In this document: one piece after another, positions 1-10,699 of the stretch
Position numbering within the stretch: the first letter of the stretch is position 1
Layout: each line of letters opens with the position of its first letter
DNA from: Gordius sp. MW1
Lineage: Eukaryota; Nematomorpha; Gordioida; Gordea; Gordiidae
Assembly: GCA_964036665.1 (NCBI GenBank)
Contig: OZ038529.1
Coordinates: forward strand, 1,798,001 to 1,862,000
DNA length: 64,000 nt
Reading direction: 5' to 3'
Made by a program: the position numbers and the translations under genes
Notes under the pieces: model-generated
What the model was told of the DNA's origin: nothing
Database searches by the model: none
What the model saw: the letters and a program-made list of their open reading frames with translations, nothing else

Positions 1-64
1 AACGTTTTGATAAAAAAATATGATTTTGTTTCGTGTACCTTCTAAAAAAATGAAAATCAAAGGA

Positions 65-195
65 ACGGTTATGGAGCGGCACTCCATTGTTTGGAGCGGG
101 AGCGCTCCTTTTAATATGTAGTAGCGGGAGCGGGAGTTCGCTCCTTTTGAGAAGGTAGGAGCGGGAGCGGGAGTCGCTACTTTTAAAAAGGAGCG
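65..195. repeat. Subterminal repeat array of a hAT-like element (end fragment)
   Basis: Repeats of GGAGCGGGAGC and its complement (GCTCC) are packed into about 130 bp. Short-motif arrays of this kind are typical of the ends of hAT-superfamily transposons. No transposase or matching second end is visible, so the element is either a remnant or continues to the left of the window. Confidence 0.45.
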
Positions 196-546
196 TTAAC
201 AAGACTGAGTCAAACCTTTGGTCTGATTTTGTTACATCAACTAAAACCAAAGGTCGACCAAATAAATCCCAGTCGTTTGTATAACACTAGTGTCCGCATA
301 GAAATCTTTTATTCTCGTATTTTGTGTATTGTATTACGAACTATAAACGTGCTGAAGTGGGGAGAGGGTATACCCTCATTTTACTCGTATTCGCGTATAA
401 GGAATGGGGGGGGGTGTTTTAGCTATTAAGATGTGCGGTATAAAGGGGCATAAAATATGTGCGACGGAGAATGCGAAAGTTATGTGAGACATTAAGATTT
501 AGAAACAATGTGTTGGAACTGGAAACTTATGAGCTTACCGCACGAG

Positions 547-748
547 TAGTGTTGTTTAAACGGTCAGGTTTTGTTTGGTCGACCTTTGGTTTTAGGCGAA
601 AACATAAACACACTAAAGATTTTTTTGTCTGTTTTTCTTAGTCACATAAATATACCAAAGGTTTTTAGGTCAAACTTTTGGTCTGTTTGTGTTATGTCGA
701 CTAAAACCAAAAGTCGATCAAAAAAACTTGGCTGTTTTTCCGACACTA
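547..748. mobile_element. hAT-type MITE, TAGTGTTGTAAAA family, copy 1
   Basis: About 200 bp bounded by inverted ends TAGTGTTG and CGACACTA. The long imperfect arms carry GGTTTTGTTTGGTCGACC on the left and GGTCGACC-like sequence on the right. The same arms recur at 2008, 2695, 31884, 32944, 60114 and 61587. There is no coding capacity, and no clear target duplication survives here. A partial copy lies just upstream, ending at 289. Confidence 0.7.
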
Positions 749-2007
749 TTCTCAAGGCACCAAATAACCTTATTTGCATGTTATCTCACCCACTCGAGTC
801 AATGGTTTAACACCTCTTATCTGCATGTTACCCTACAGTACATATGTGGAACTTTTATGTAAAAAAACATTCGGTTATTTTTGGTTTATTTAGTTATCCT
901 ATTATTCCTCCCTTCCGTGATTCTATTACTCCTCCAAACAATTTCTAGAAATTCCGACGTTAAGGAAAAGTTTGTAAACTTAAAATTAACAACGAGAGTG
1001 AAAATAGAAAATCTGGATCTTTTGATGATTAAAATTCGGACTCAAAATAGATAGATAATTCATATGTGAATTTAAACAGAATAGTCTACAAAGATATCAC
1101 CTCAACTTATTACATTTCGATCCTTACATGTGGATGAAAAAACATTATACAAGTTAAAAGCGCTTTATTCCAGATTATAAGCGAGCGAGAAATTGTCACA
1201 AAACCTTTTCTCACCTTGAAGATTCACTAGCTTTGTATTAGTGTATTTTTTGTGTCACGTGGAAAGGCATGTTAACAAAATTATGAAAACTAACAAGCTT
1301 ATTCAATACATGGCACTTATCCCATCAAGATGGAAGAAACTCATCTATAACTGTGGGACCAATTACTTGATAAAGAAGAAGATATATCGTATATGCTTAT
1401 GTTGAATTTACTATGTGTTGGTTTTCATTGTTGATTTTAAGCACAAATTAACTACAACCCATATTTTACAATATCTACATTTTGCCCGTTTATTTTACAT
1501 AAAACATTGTAAAAATATATGTTTTAAACAATGTATTGTAAATAAAAAAAATTAATATAGTTGATAAGACTATGTATAACAACTGTCCTAATAAAATCAT
1601 TTCATTTAGTTAATGTAAATGTCCGAACATTTGGCTTTACAGCATTTTTGATTATAAATCAAAAGACATTGTTTTCTACTGCGGATTGAATCACCTAAAT
1701 ACAAATTAAAGCAAATGTCTAGCCATAATCCAATAAACTTGGAACAGCTGATTTTGGCATTATAATATATTAAGTAGCCTAGGCTTTCATTTTGGGTGAG
1801 GTTCTTTCAACACGCGCATTTGTGCTGTAAGAATTGCAAAAGTTATGGAAGAAAGATTTATGCGAATATTAAAGGGTTATGTTTCCATAAGTTAGTTTGG
1901 CATTTAATTATTCAAAAAAATGAATAACGTTTTGTTTGTTACGATATGCTTCCAAGGCCTACAATCCTTACTTAATAATTATCAGCTGTTTGCCAGTTTA
2001 CTGTATT
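749..2007. other. AT-rich intergenic sequence, nothing recognised
   Basis: No long open frame, RNA gene or clear repeat is visible. The stretch is AT-rich with scattered short homopolymers. Confidence 0.5.
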
Positions 2008-2170
2008 AGTAGTTTTTAAAAAACGGCTGAGTTTTGCTTGGTCGACTTTTGGACAACTATCGACTCTAGTTTCGCTAAGCTTAGAGGTGGACTAAGAATA
2101 GCAGACCAAAGTTCTTAGTCGACTAAAACCAAAGGTCGACCAAACAACACCCAGCCGTTTTTACAACACT
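2008..2170. mobile_element. hAT-type MITE, TAGTGTTGTAAAA family, copy 2
   Basis: About 160 bp. The left end is degenerate (AGTAGTTTTTAAAAAACGGC) and the right end is good (GCCGTTTTTACAACACT). Flanks ACTGTATT and AATGTATT match 7 of 8, compatible with an eroded 8-bp duplication. Confidence 0.65.
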
Positions 2171-2686
2171 AAATGTATTAATAAAATCTATGTGTTTAGC
2201 ATTAACGTACAATCACTCATTTTGCACAATCTTGATAAGGCTCCTTTCCAACCTACAAAAAATGAAACGTATGTTGTTTATAAAATAAACTTAATTTCAC
2301 ATGTAGCATTTTTAATTTAGAATGTAATATATAAAATATACTTTTAAAAATAGGCTGCTCGACTACAATTTCATCTTTCTGTGCTGAATTTTGTTATAGT
2401 TTATATAAAATTAAAATAAACTCACTGATAGAATACGTGGTATAGACTAAATAATTGATAATCAAAAATTGAATAATAAATTTATTATGAGTATTTTGTA
2501 TAAGAGATAACATGAATTTGATTGTCGATAAACACATATGTAATAGAGAACGTTTCTATTCTAAAATGTCTTTATGATTTTTTAATAAATACTAAAACGT
2601 AAAAAAACTACAAAGGTATATAAAATTATAATTTTTATGGTTTAAAGCTTTAATTATAAAATGTTTATTTCTATTATTTATGATGA
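2171..2686. other. AT-rich intergenic sequence, nothing recognised
   Basis: No coding signal or structured repeat was noticed between two MITE copies. Confidence 0.5.
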
Positions 2687-2694
2687 CCACCTAT

Positions 2695-2893
2695 TAGTCT
2701 TGTAAAAACGGCTAGGCACTGTTTGGTTGACCTTTGGTTTGAATCGACTAAACAAACAGATTAAACGTTTATTGGCCTGTCTTTCTTAGACGTATAGGCT
2801 TAGTCGAAATTTGTATAATAGACCACAGTAGACAGTTAATCTTAGCGGAACCAAAGGCGCACCAGACAACACTTATGTCTTTTTACAACACTA
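2695..2893. mobile_element. hAT-type MITE, TAGTGTTGTAAAA family, copy 3
   Basis: About 200 bp with ends TAGTCTTGTAAAAACGGCT and TTTTTACAACACTA. It is flanked by CCACCTAT (2687-2694) and CCACCTAC (2894-2901), an 8-bp duplication with one mismatch. This supports a hAT-type transposition mechanism. Confidence 0.8.
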
Positions 2894-2901
2894 CCACCTA
2901 C

Positions 2902-3550
2902 CTTTACAAATTAAAAAGATTGCTGACTGTTATTTATTAACCTTAACAAAGGCGCCTAACTTTATTTTGACTCAAGTGAGGAGGGAGGGCGTTAACGGCG
3001 CCTGGAAAAACGGTACAAGCAAATAACTTTTACCCTTAGTATGATAAATTTTATTTTGATTCTCTGTTACATATATATTATTAATAAAATATAAAAACTA
3101 CAAGAACAATATGTAAAAAACGGTTATTTTATTGCTAAGTGATTTGTAAACGTGCAATATAAAAGATGCTTCTATTATAAAAAGTTATAGTTTCTTATAG
3201 CCAAATAAAATTAATATCGTTCGCTGATTCTTGGCCAATTTTGAAATCCTCTCGATGATTCTATATTGGAATATTTTATTTTCATTATCTGATGCATTTT
3301 GTTTTATATATTTTATGTATTTATTTTATAACATTGTCAACGGATTTTTAGCAAATAAACTTTGGGCAAAAAAATATATATAATAGCTTGTAAATGTACT
3401 AAGCTATTTGATCGAGACCTCATTCTCTACTAATTTAAAACAACATAATGAATTCAATGAAGAGTTATTTAAACTTTACACTAAATTATATCATTAAGAT
3501 ATCATTGTGATAATTTGATCAAATATTTATGCCGCAATTATTATTTAAAA
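2902..3550. other. AT-rich intergenic sequence, nothing recognised
   Basis: Mostly AT-rich sequence with no supportable gene. Confidence 0.45.
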
Positions 3551-3692
3551 CCCAGTGGCGTCAGCAAGATTGTCTCAAGAGGGGGGGGGGAGGTTGCTAA
3601 AAAATTTGATCAATAACATTAATAAACAAGAATTTATTTAATTTTTGTACACTCGTCGTAGCCAGGATTGCCTAAGGAAGGGGGGGGGGGGG
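3551..3692. mobile_element. Poly-G 'GCGTAGCCAGG'-type repeat fragments
   Basis: Two short fragments, each with a degenerate GGCGTCAGCAAGATTG / CGTAGCCAGGATTG head followed by a run of 9-12 G. This matches the head of the poly-G MITE family that recurs at 5415-6300, 35776, 36310, 62768 and 62963. Confidence 0.5.
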
Positions 3693-3699
3693 TGGCTGG

Positions 3700-4630
3700 T
3701 TATTATTTTTTAAAAATTTAATATTTGCGTTATGGTTTTACCAACGAATATATTTATATTATTTAAAAGTATTATGTCTTTATTTATGCATTTAGTCAAA
3801 AATTTATTATTTGTGACCCAATTCCGCCTGTGGTCTGTCTTTCTTCCAAGGATATTTTTCAAAGAGCTCCTTTCAATTATTCTTAATAAGCCAACCAGGG
3901 CCATTATTTGAACTAAAGATATCCACTGTTTGGGCTGAACTCGAAAACCAGTACCAAATATTTAAAGAATCGGGGCATCAATCCATTAAAATTATATGCC
4001 TGTTGGGGTGGGCAGCAAGTTTGCACTCTTCCATCCCCTCTCAATGTATGATAAATCCCATTTCTGACCCTATTGTTAAAAAAGATTAAAAAGAAAAGAG
4101 AATATATCAATTATTTAAACCATTTTAGTTTATTGACAAATTATTTATAATTTTACTTACGCTTTTAGGGTTTGTCTTAATATCGGATTTTGTTGTGCAG
4201 CAAAAATCGTCGTACGGGTTATAACATAGCCGCGTCTTAACTTCGAATTCACAGCAGATTTACATTTCAAACTCATAACATAAAAGCGAATTTGTAAGAT
4301 GCAAAATTTTCCCTAAGCTTAAATGTTATATGTTTTTATAATTTTAGATATCAGCAAAGTTTAGATTTAATCTCAAATGCTGAAATAAGCAAAAAACGTT
4401 TTTAACTATCAAAAAACAAAATATTAATAATAAACTCGGGCCTTCGGCCCTCGTGGGAAGGGGGAGAAGGGAAGGGGAGGAGGGGAAGGGAAGGGGGGAC
4501 GACTCATCTATACTCCGTATAAATGTATCATATTTGCTATGCAATTTATGGGCGAGAAAGGTGGGAAGGGGCGAGAATGCCTATAGGGGGTATTAAATGC
4601 AAAAGAATTGGACTGACGGGCATAGGGTAA
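3700..4630. other. Intergenic, with purine-rich stretch near 4440-4500
   Basis: No gene recognised. A G/A-rich strand-biased stretch at about 4455-4500 (GGGAAGGGGAGGAGGG-like) stands out. The frames read through it are low-complexity Pro/Ser and are not credible proteins. A copy of the GCTATGCAATTTATGG repeat core lies near 4534. Confidence 0.4.
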
Positions 4631-4870
4631 TTATTAATGTTAACCTATTCAAAAACGAAAAAAAATCCGATTCATAATTTGGCCAATGGTCATTTTTTGC
4701 ATTGGTCAGTAGTCAGCGGACGGCCAAAAAGTCATATTATCAATGTTATTAACAAGAACAAAATATTAATTTAATATAAAAAAGAAATTTTTTTGTCCTC
4801 TCCTGGATTCGAACTCGGTACCTTCTAATTGCAAGCCGTTCTCTCAACCCTGCCGGTACTAAAATAGCAG
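4630..4870 (-). mobile_element. tRNA-like SINE copy
   Basis: On the minus strand a tRNA-like head (4870 to about 4794) has an A-box-like GGTTGAGAGAACGG, an anticodon-loop-like stretch and a B-box-like GAGTTCGAATCC. It is followed by a body running into the TTGGCCAATGGTCATT motif at about 4679. The same body and B-box-like sequences occur in the cluster at 8618-9842, which argues for a dispersed SINE family rather than a single tRNA gene. Confidence 0.5.
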
Positions 4871-5414
4871 AAGTTTTTATGTTATTTATATAGATAATGA
4901 AATAGTATATCTTATATATAAAAATGAAACTATGTATATATGTGTGTGTATATGCCGCCACCAATTTTGAAAAAGTACCAGACCGATTTGGCTCAAAATT
5001 TCACAGTTTATTCCTGCCACTCCGGAGCGTGTTTTAAGATATGTTCCAGCCAAATCGGTCGAGTAGTTTTCGAGATATTTTGTTTTATGCGTTTTGACGT
5101 TGTATCGAACGTCAATCAAACGCCCTCATCACGTACTGCCTATCTAATATCTATCGTGTAGTGTAGGTATAGGTAGTGTGATAAATGGAGTAGGCATGTG
5201 TTTCGGAAAATGAAAACTTTATACGCACTTTGAAACATATCAAAGCCATCTTTTGCTTATTTTTCACGTCAAATATTATTAATTTTATTATTATAGGACG
5301 GTCGTGTCCCCCCCCCCTCCTGCGTGGCTAAATAAATTAAAAGATCTAATTTTTTCATTTTTTGCACGTTAAATAAGAAGAAAAATGAAAATAGTGCCAA
5401 TAAATGCTGATATA

Positions 5415-6300
5415 TCCAAGGGCGTAGCCAGGTTTTGAATTAAGAGGGGGGGGGGGGGGGCAGATTAAAAAAAAAGGTCTTGACTCTGAGAGCAAAAAAA
5501 AATAAAAAAAGGTCTCGACTATCCAAAAATTTTCCTGCGACCGTAATTTAAATTTCATTTTACCAAAATAATTTATATTTATGTGTAAATTCGCTAATAC
5601 GCATCTGTATTATTTTGAGTTAAGTTCAAATAGGGGGGGGGGGGGGGGGGGTTGGGTAGCTGCGCCCTCTGCCCCCGCCTGGCTAATTAAAGGGGGGGGG
5701 TAAACATAATTTTTTTAATTTTTAAGGGTTTTTGTATTGAAATCCTTCTTTTTTTAAATTAGGAAGGGGGCAGCCGCGCCCCTTGCTTTCCCCTGGCTAA
5801 TTAGGAGGGGGGGCAGCCTCCCCCCTGGCTACGCCCATGATTATGATATTGTTTCTTAATTACATAAATATAAAAAAAAAATTGCTTGAAGGGCCAGGGG
5901 GCCAAAGATTTTTTCCTTGAGGGGGGGGGGCATGGAGCCAGGTTTTCTCTCTTGGGTGGGCCTGGGCCTTAGACCCTCTTTAACTATTTGTTTAAAATTT
6001 TTTGCTTAATAAACACTTACCAATTATATTTGATATATTCCTAATCTTGAAATTTATCTATATGCCCCCCCCCCTAATTAGCCATGGGGCAGAGGGCGCG
6101 GCTGCCCCCCTCGCTAATTAAAAAAAGGATCAAATTTCAATACAAATACCCTTAAAAATTAAAAAAAATTATATTTTGCCCCCCCCCCCTTAATTTAAAA
6201 TTACGGTCGCAGGAAAATTTTTGGATAGTCAAGCAAAAAATTTTAATAATTTGCCACCCCCCCCCCCCCCCCCTAATTCAAAATTTGGGTACGCCCATGA
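5415..6300. mobile_element. Cluster of poly-G/poly-C 'GGCGTAGCCAGG' MITE copies
   Basis: Several nested or adjacent copies begin GGGCGTAGCCAGG and end CCTGGCTACGCCCATGA, with G or C homopolymers of 9-18 bases just inside the ends (about 5445, 5633, 5690, 6063, 6180, 6256). The orientation of the G runs flips between copies. No coding capacity. Confidence 0.65.
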
Positions 6301-6351
6301 TATATATTCTGCTAATACACCCGGGTAAATGGCAAAACAACTTTTGATTTT

Positions 6352-6749
6352 TCGTTAAATAAACTATATGCGTATCCGTATCCGCCTTTTGTTTATATTT
6401 TATCATAAAGACCAGGCGCAATATTTTTTTTTGATTATAGGTAAATATGACTTAAAAAAATTTGCTTCATGAAAATTTAAATTCGAACATTTTTGAGGTA
6501 AAATTTTGTGTTTTTAACCACCCTTAAAAATATCAATTATTTGTTATTTTTCGTTAAATAAACTATATGCGTATCCGTATCCGCCTTTTGTTTATATTTT
6601 ATCAAAAAGGCCAGGCGCGATATTTTTTTTTGATTATAGGTAAATTTGACTTAAAAAAATTTGCTTCGTGAAAATTTAAATTGGAACATTATTAAGGTAA
6701 AATTTTGTGTTTTTAACCACCTTTAAAAATATCAATTATTTGTTATTTT
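6352..6749. repeat. Tandem duplication, 199-bp unit, two copies
   Basis: Unit 6352-6550 is repeated at 6551-6749 with few differences, and a third unit starts (TCGTTTAG at 6750) and breaks off. The units share TCGTTAAATAAACTATATGC heads and CCAGGCGC(A/G)ATATTTTT cores. The block is followed at about 6841-6866 by AACAACGTTTGCCGGGTCAG, then CTAGT, a sequence that looks like a transposon terminus. Confidence 0.75.
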
Positions 6750-6869
6750 TCGTTTAGTTGAGTTTTTAAAAAAAATTTTTGGTAGTTTTAAATTTTCTTA
6801 TTTAAATTTTTTAATTTTTTTTAAATTTTTTTAATATGGCAAAACAACGTTTGCCGGGTCAGCTAGTTA

Positions 6870-8617
6870 TATAATAAAATGAAACAATAATAGAAAATCA
6901 ATATATTATAGATAATTTAACAAATATAAATTATTATGAAAAAATGGAGGGCCGCAAAAAATAAAATATTTGGGGGGGGGGGGGGCCACCTGTATAAAAA
7001 GGCTACGAACCACTGATTTAAAAACTTCAGCAATAGGCGTTTTTTGATCATCAATTATTCAAGAATTTGGTTAAGTATTTTATAATGATTTTGGGAGGTT
7101 TAAAAGTTAAAAGATATAAAAATGTACAGGAAAATTTACGTAAATGAGAACTTTAAAAATCACGAGGAAAAATAAACATAAAATTTAAATACTCAAATAA
7201 AAAGATTAAGAAATTTAGAGAAAAGTAAAGGCAATGGCATAATAAAAAACAGTTAAGATACGTAATTTTGGCTAATTAACTTATAATTCGCAGATTTTGT
7301 CACATGCTTAAATGGACTTTTAATTAAATAGCCACTATGAAATTACTCTTTAATCCCATTTTATTTATGGGATGTCGTCTATAAAAACCATTAGGATTTT
7401 AAAAAATCCCACAATTAAATAGCGACTTTTTGTCACGTTAAAATTGAGTTATACATATTGGTAAATTTGGCACGAAGCAATTTATTAAGAATAGCGGTGA
7501 AGCGGGGTTGAGAGATGATCTCTCTTTCTTTCTTCATCTCCTCCACTCCCGCCCCCTAGCGGTGGGTGGATAAGAGAGGAAGATGGGGGGGGGGGGGGGA
7601 AGGGGGTAGGGGCGCCATTGAAAAAAAAAATCAATATAAAATAACGAAGGAATTATTTCCCCCTCTCCCCTTTTAATTGCTATATAATAATTAATAGGCG
7701 CGGTAGAGTAAACCCCAAAACGTATACCGATACCGTTTTGTCGACCCAAATCAATTTTCAGACATTTTCCTGCCATATAAATAAGGTCTAATTTAAAAGG
7801 TCCATTTTTACAGCGTATTAACTGTACATGAATAATTTAGCGTTTAGCTATGATTTTAGATCACCATGTAATGTGTTCATTCTAAAATAAGCCCAATTAG
7901 TGCCTAAAAGGCATACAAATATGGCTATATGTTCATTTAAAACTAAATGTATGTGTAGTTCCACCTAAATCAAGGGGTATTAAAATTTTATAATCTTCAA
8001 AGATATAATTTTTTTAATACTTGAAAAGGCAAAAAGATGGAACCAAGAGGTAAAAAAATGATATATATTTTTAGATAAATAAGTCAAGAAAATTGTAGCA
8101 GGTATGTCTAGTCCAGGTTTACTTATTCAATAATAATATAAGCTAACTACCTGACAGACTTCGAAGATGGGTTATCTCTAGCATATATTATTTTTATTTT
8201 AAAATTGTTATTAAAAATTCTATTATACATTTGACTTATTCACGTGCGGTGTAATATCTATGACACGTAGAAACATTTTACTAGTTATATAAACTTACGC
8301 GCGCCATCTAATAAAGTACAATTCGTGTTTTAATAGTTTAATAGAAGATTGAATTTAATAGAAAGAACGGGTTATGATTATACCTTTGAGGGAGGTTTCA
8401 AATTTTGTGTTAGTTTATATCAATATATTGTATCGTAAATTAGAATCTAATACCTATATTTTTTTAACTATTACTTTATAGGTTTTCTATGAAATCACAA
8501 TCTAATAAATATATTAACCCAATAAAAAAATATATATGCATTTATAAGGTTAAAAATATATTACATAGTTGGCTGTCTGTTAGACCATCTATAATAAATT
8601 TTTAGATTATATATAAA
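6870..8617. other. AT-rich intergenic sequence
   Basis: No gene recognised. It contains short G-runs at 6972 and 7587 and a C/T-G/A-rich block at 7530-7620 whose reading frames are low-complexity artefacts. Confidence 0.45.
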
Positions 8618-9842
8618 ATATGGCCAATGGTCATTTTTTTCCATTGGTCAGGACCAACAGATACTCTAATGATAGCCCAAAAAACGGGGAAAAATTTTTT
8701 GACGCTCGCTTTGGCCAATGGTCATTTTTTTCATTGGTCAGCAGCCAGCGGACGAAAGTCATATTATCAATGGTATTAACAGGAACAATCATAAGAGTCA
8801 AAAGAAAACGGAAAAAAAAATTTCTATTCACAATTTGGCCAATGGTCATTTTTTTCCATTGGTCAGTACCAACAGATCCTCTATAAGGCAATAATAGCCA
8901 AAAAACGAAAAAAAAATTTTGATGCTCACTTTGGCCAATGGCCATTTTTTTCCATTGGTCTGCAGCCAGGACACGTTAAAAGTCGATATAAATACATAAG
9001 AGTCAAAAAGAACTGAAAAAAAATTGTCGATTCACACTTTGGCCAGTGGTCATTTTTTTTATTGGTCAGTACCAAGAGATAGTCTATTAATATATAAGAG
9101 CCAAAAATAACGAAAAAAAAATTTTTGATTAACATTTTGGCCAATGGTCATTTTCTTTCATTGGTCAGCAGCCAGTGGAAGGCCAAAAAGCCATATTATC
9201 AATGGTAGTAACAATAATTTTTTGGCCTTTTCGGGATTCGAACCACAGATCTGAATAGGCATATTGTAGGGGGGGGGGCACAGGGACCCATATCAGTAGA
9301 GGCATAGGCTTTGTTAGGGGAGGGCATAGGGTAATTGTCAATGTTAGCCAAAAAAACGAAAAAAATAGTTTCGATTCACATTTTGGCCAATGGTCATTTT
9401 TACCATCGGTCAGCAGCCAGCGGACGGCCAAAAAGTCATAATAGCAATGGTAGTAACAGGAACAATCATAGTAGTCAAAAAAAACGAAAAAAAAACTTGG
9501 ATTCACATTTTGGCCAGTGGTCATTTTTTTCATTGGTCAGCACCCAACGGAGGGCCAAAAAGTCTTATTATCAATGGTAGTAACAAGAACAATCATAAGA
9601 GTCAAAAAAAACTCCGGTATTCGAACCCAAAAACTAGTTAAATAATTAAATAGGGGCACAGGGACCCATATCAGTAGATGCATAGGCCCTTGTAGTGGAG
9701 GGCATAGGGTAATTATCAATGTTAACATATTCAAAAACGAAAAAAAAATTCGATTTATTTGGTCAATGGTCATTTTTTTTAATGGTCAGTAGGTTGCGGA
9801 CGGTCAAAAAGTCATATTATCAATGATATTAACAAGAACAAA
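8618..9842. repeat. Tandem/clustered copies of SINE-body unit (TTGGCCAATGGTCATT)
   Basis: About nine imperfect copies (near 8620, 8711, 8835, 8932, 9041, 9138, 9384, 9511, 9764) spaced mostly 91-127 bp apart. The unit holds TTGGCCAATGGTCATTTTTT, CATTGGTCAGCAGCCAGCGG and GTCATATTATCAATGGTA. Between units at about 9230 and 9610 lie B-box-like GGTTCGAATCCCG / GGTTCGAATACCGG (minus strand) and a GGGACCCATATCAGTAG segment. The array looks like repeated partial copies of the SINE at 4630-4870. Frames through it are repeat artefacts. Confidence 0.7.
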
Positions 9843-9867
9843 ATATTAATTTAATTAAATATATACA

Positions 9868-9960
9868 TTGGAGGGTAAACGGACGGACATCAACGGACAG
9901 ACATCAACGGACAACCAAAAACGAGCCCATAAATTGCATAGCAATTAATTACAACCGAGT
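9868..9960. repeat. GCTATGCAATTTATGG-family repeat end with GGACGGACATCAACG
   Basis: The sequence CCATAAATTGCATAGCAATT follows repeated GGACAGACATCAACGGAC. The AT core recurs at 4534, 28702, 33601, 44884 and just inside the ATP13A intron (59908), which marks a dispersed family. Confidence 0.45.
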
Positions 9961-10011
9961 TTGATCCATGAAATTGAATCGGATATTTAGACAAAGATAA
10001 ATTATTGCGAT

Positions 10012-10464
10012 TTGAATCTGAATTCGATATTCAGGCAAGCCCTTACAATTAATATATATCGCAATAATATATATAATTATAACCGAATGGGAGAAAAAGT
10101 AATTAAGTTGTGCGAAAAAAAATTACAACTTCGGGGAATACAGCAGATATCTTTAAACGTTCGATTGATGGATATTTTTCTCTGTGCGTTATGGCCATCT
10201 GGGTTCTGTTCGAACTCACAATACGATGGCAAAATGATTAATATGCTAAACGCGACTAACATCGGGGAGGGCGTGTCGCATTTGCGTTCATTGCGGGGAT
10301 TTATAAGAGACATGTTGCCGACCCGACAGCCTATTTGTCAAGATAACTTCGTCCGGCCGAGTGTTGACATATCTCAGCACGGTTTTGGCAGGAGGAGGCG
10401 GCCGCCCCCCCCCCTAAATCCAAAAATTTATTTTATTAAAATTATGGCTAAAATTCCAAAATAA
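10012..10464 (+). other. Uncharacterised 150-codon open frame
   Basis: An open frame that is less AT-rich than its surroundings over about 10120-10400 and encodes a mixed-composition protein. I do not recognise any domain. It ends in a Pro-run reading through a C-rich repeat, so at least the C-terminus is not credible. It could be a decayed exon, a pseudogene or chance. No splice sites were found that would join it to the zinc-finger exons downstream. Confidence 0.2.
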
Positions 10465-10504
10465 TATAATCTTGCCCCTCCCGAGAGGCCTACAAAGTCA
10501 CTTT

Positions 10505-10690
10505 TTTTCAACCCGAACCTGACCCGAAAGCGTTTTTTAAATTTTTAACCCGAATCCCACCGACCCAAAAGCGTTTTTAAAATTTCAACCCGAACCCGAC
10601 TCGACCCGAAAGCGTTATTAAAACTTTAACCCGAACCCGACCCGAAAGCGTTTTTAAATTTTCAACCCGGACCCGACCAAGTAGAAAAAT
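10505..10690. repeat. CCCGAACCCGACCCGAAAGCG tandem array (hAT subterminal type)
   Basis: Four to five imperfect units of about 45 bp, each with AACCCGAACCCGACCCGAAA followed by GCG and a TTTTTAAA stretch. Similar CCCGAACCC motifs sit just inside the ends of the hAT element at 14234-15012, so this is probably one end of a related, decayed element. Confidence 0.55.
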
Positions 10691-10699
10691 TTAAGGATA

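Noticed and set aside
4794-4866. A functional tRNA gene (Cys-like)
   Set aside because: The stems are poor and the sequence continues into a body shared with other repeat copies that have B-box-like sites; a SINE is the better reading.
6841-6866. Helitron 3' terminus (ends CTAGT)
   Set aside because: A CTAGT end and GC-rich preceding bases are suggestive, but no stable hairpin, 5' TC end or Rep/helicase coding was found, so it is left as an unassigned repeat end.
8620-9773. Several 70-120 codon frames with repeated NGHFF / NDHWPK motifs
   Set aside because: They are translations of the tandem SINE-body array and occur on both strands.
10505-10690. Telomeric or interstitial telomere-like repeat (CCCGAA)n
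   Set aside because: The units are about 45 bp with interspersed AT stretches, and the motif occurs at hAT ends with 8-bp duplications; it is not a simple telomere repeat.
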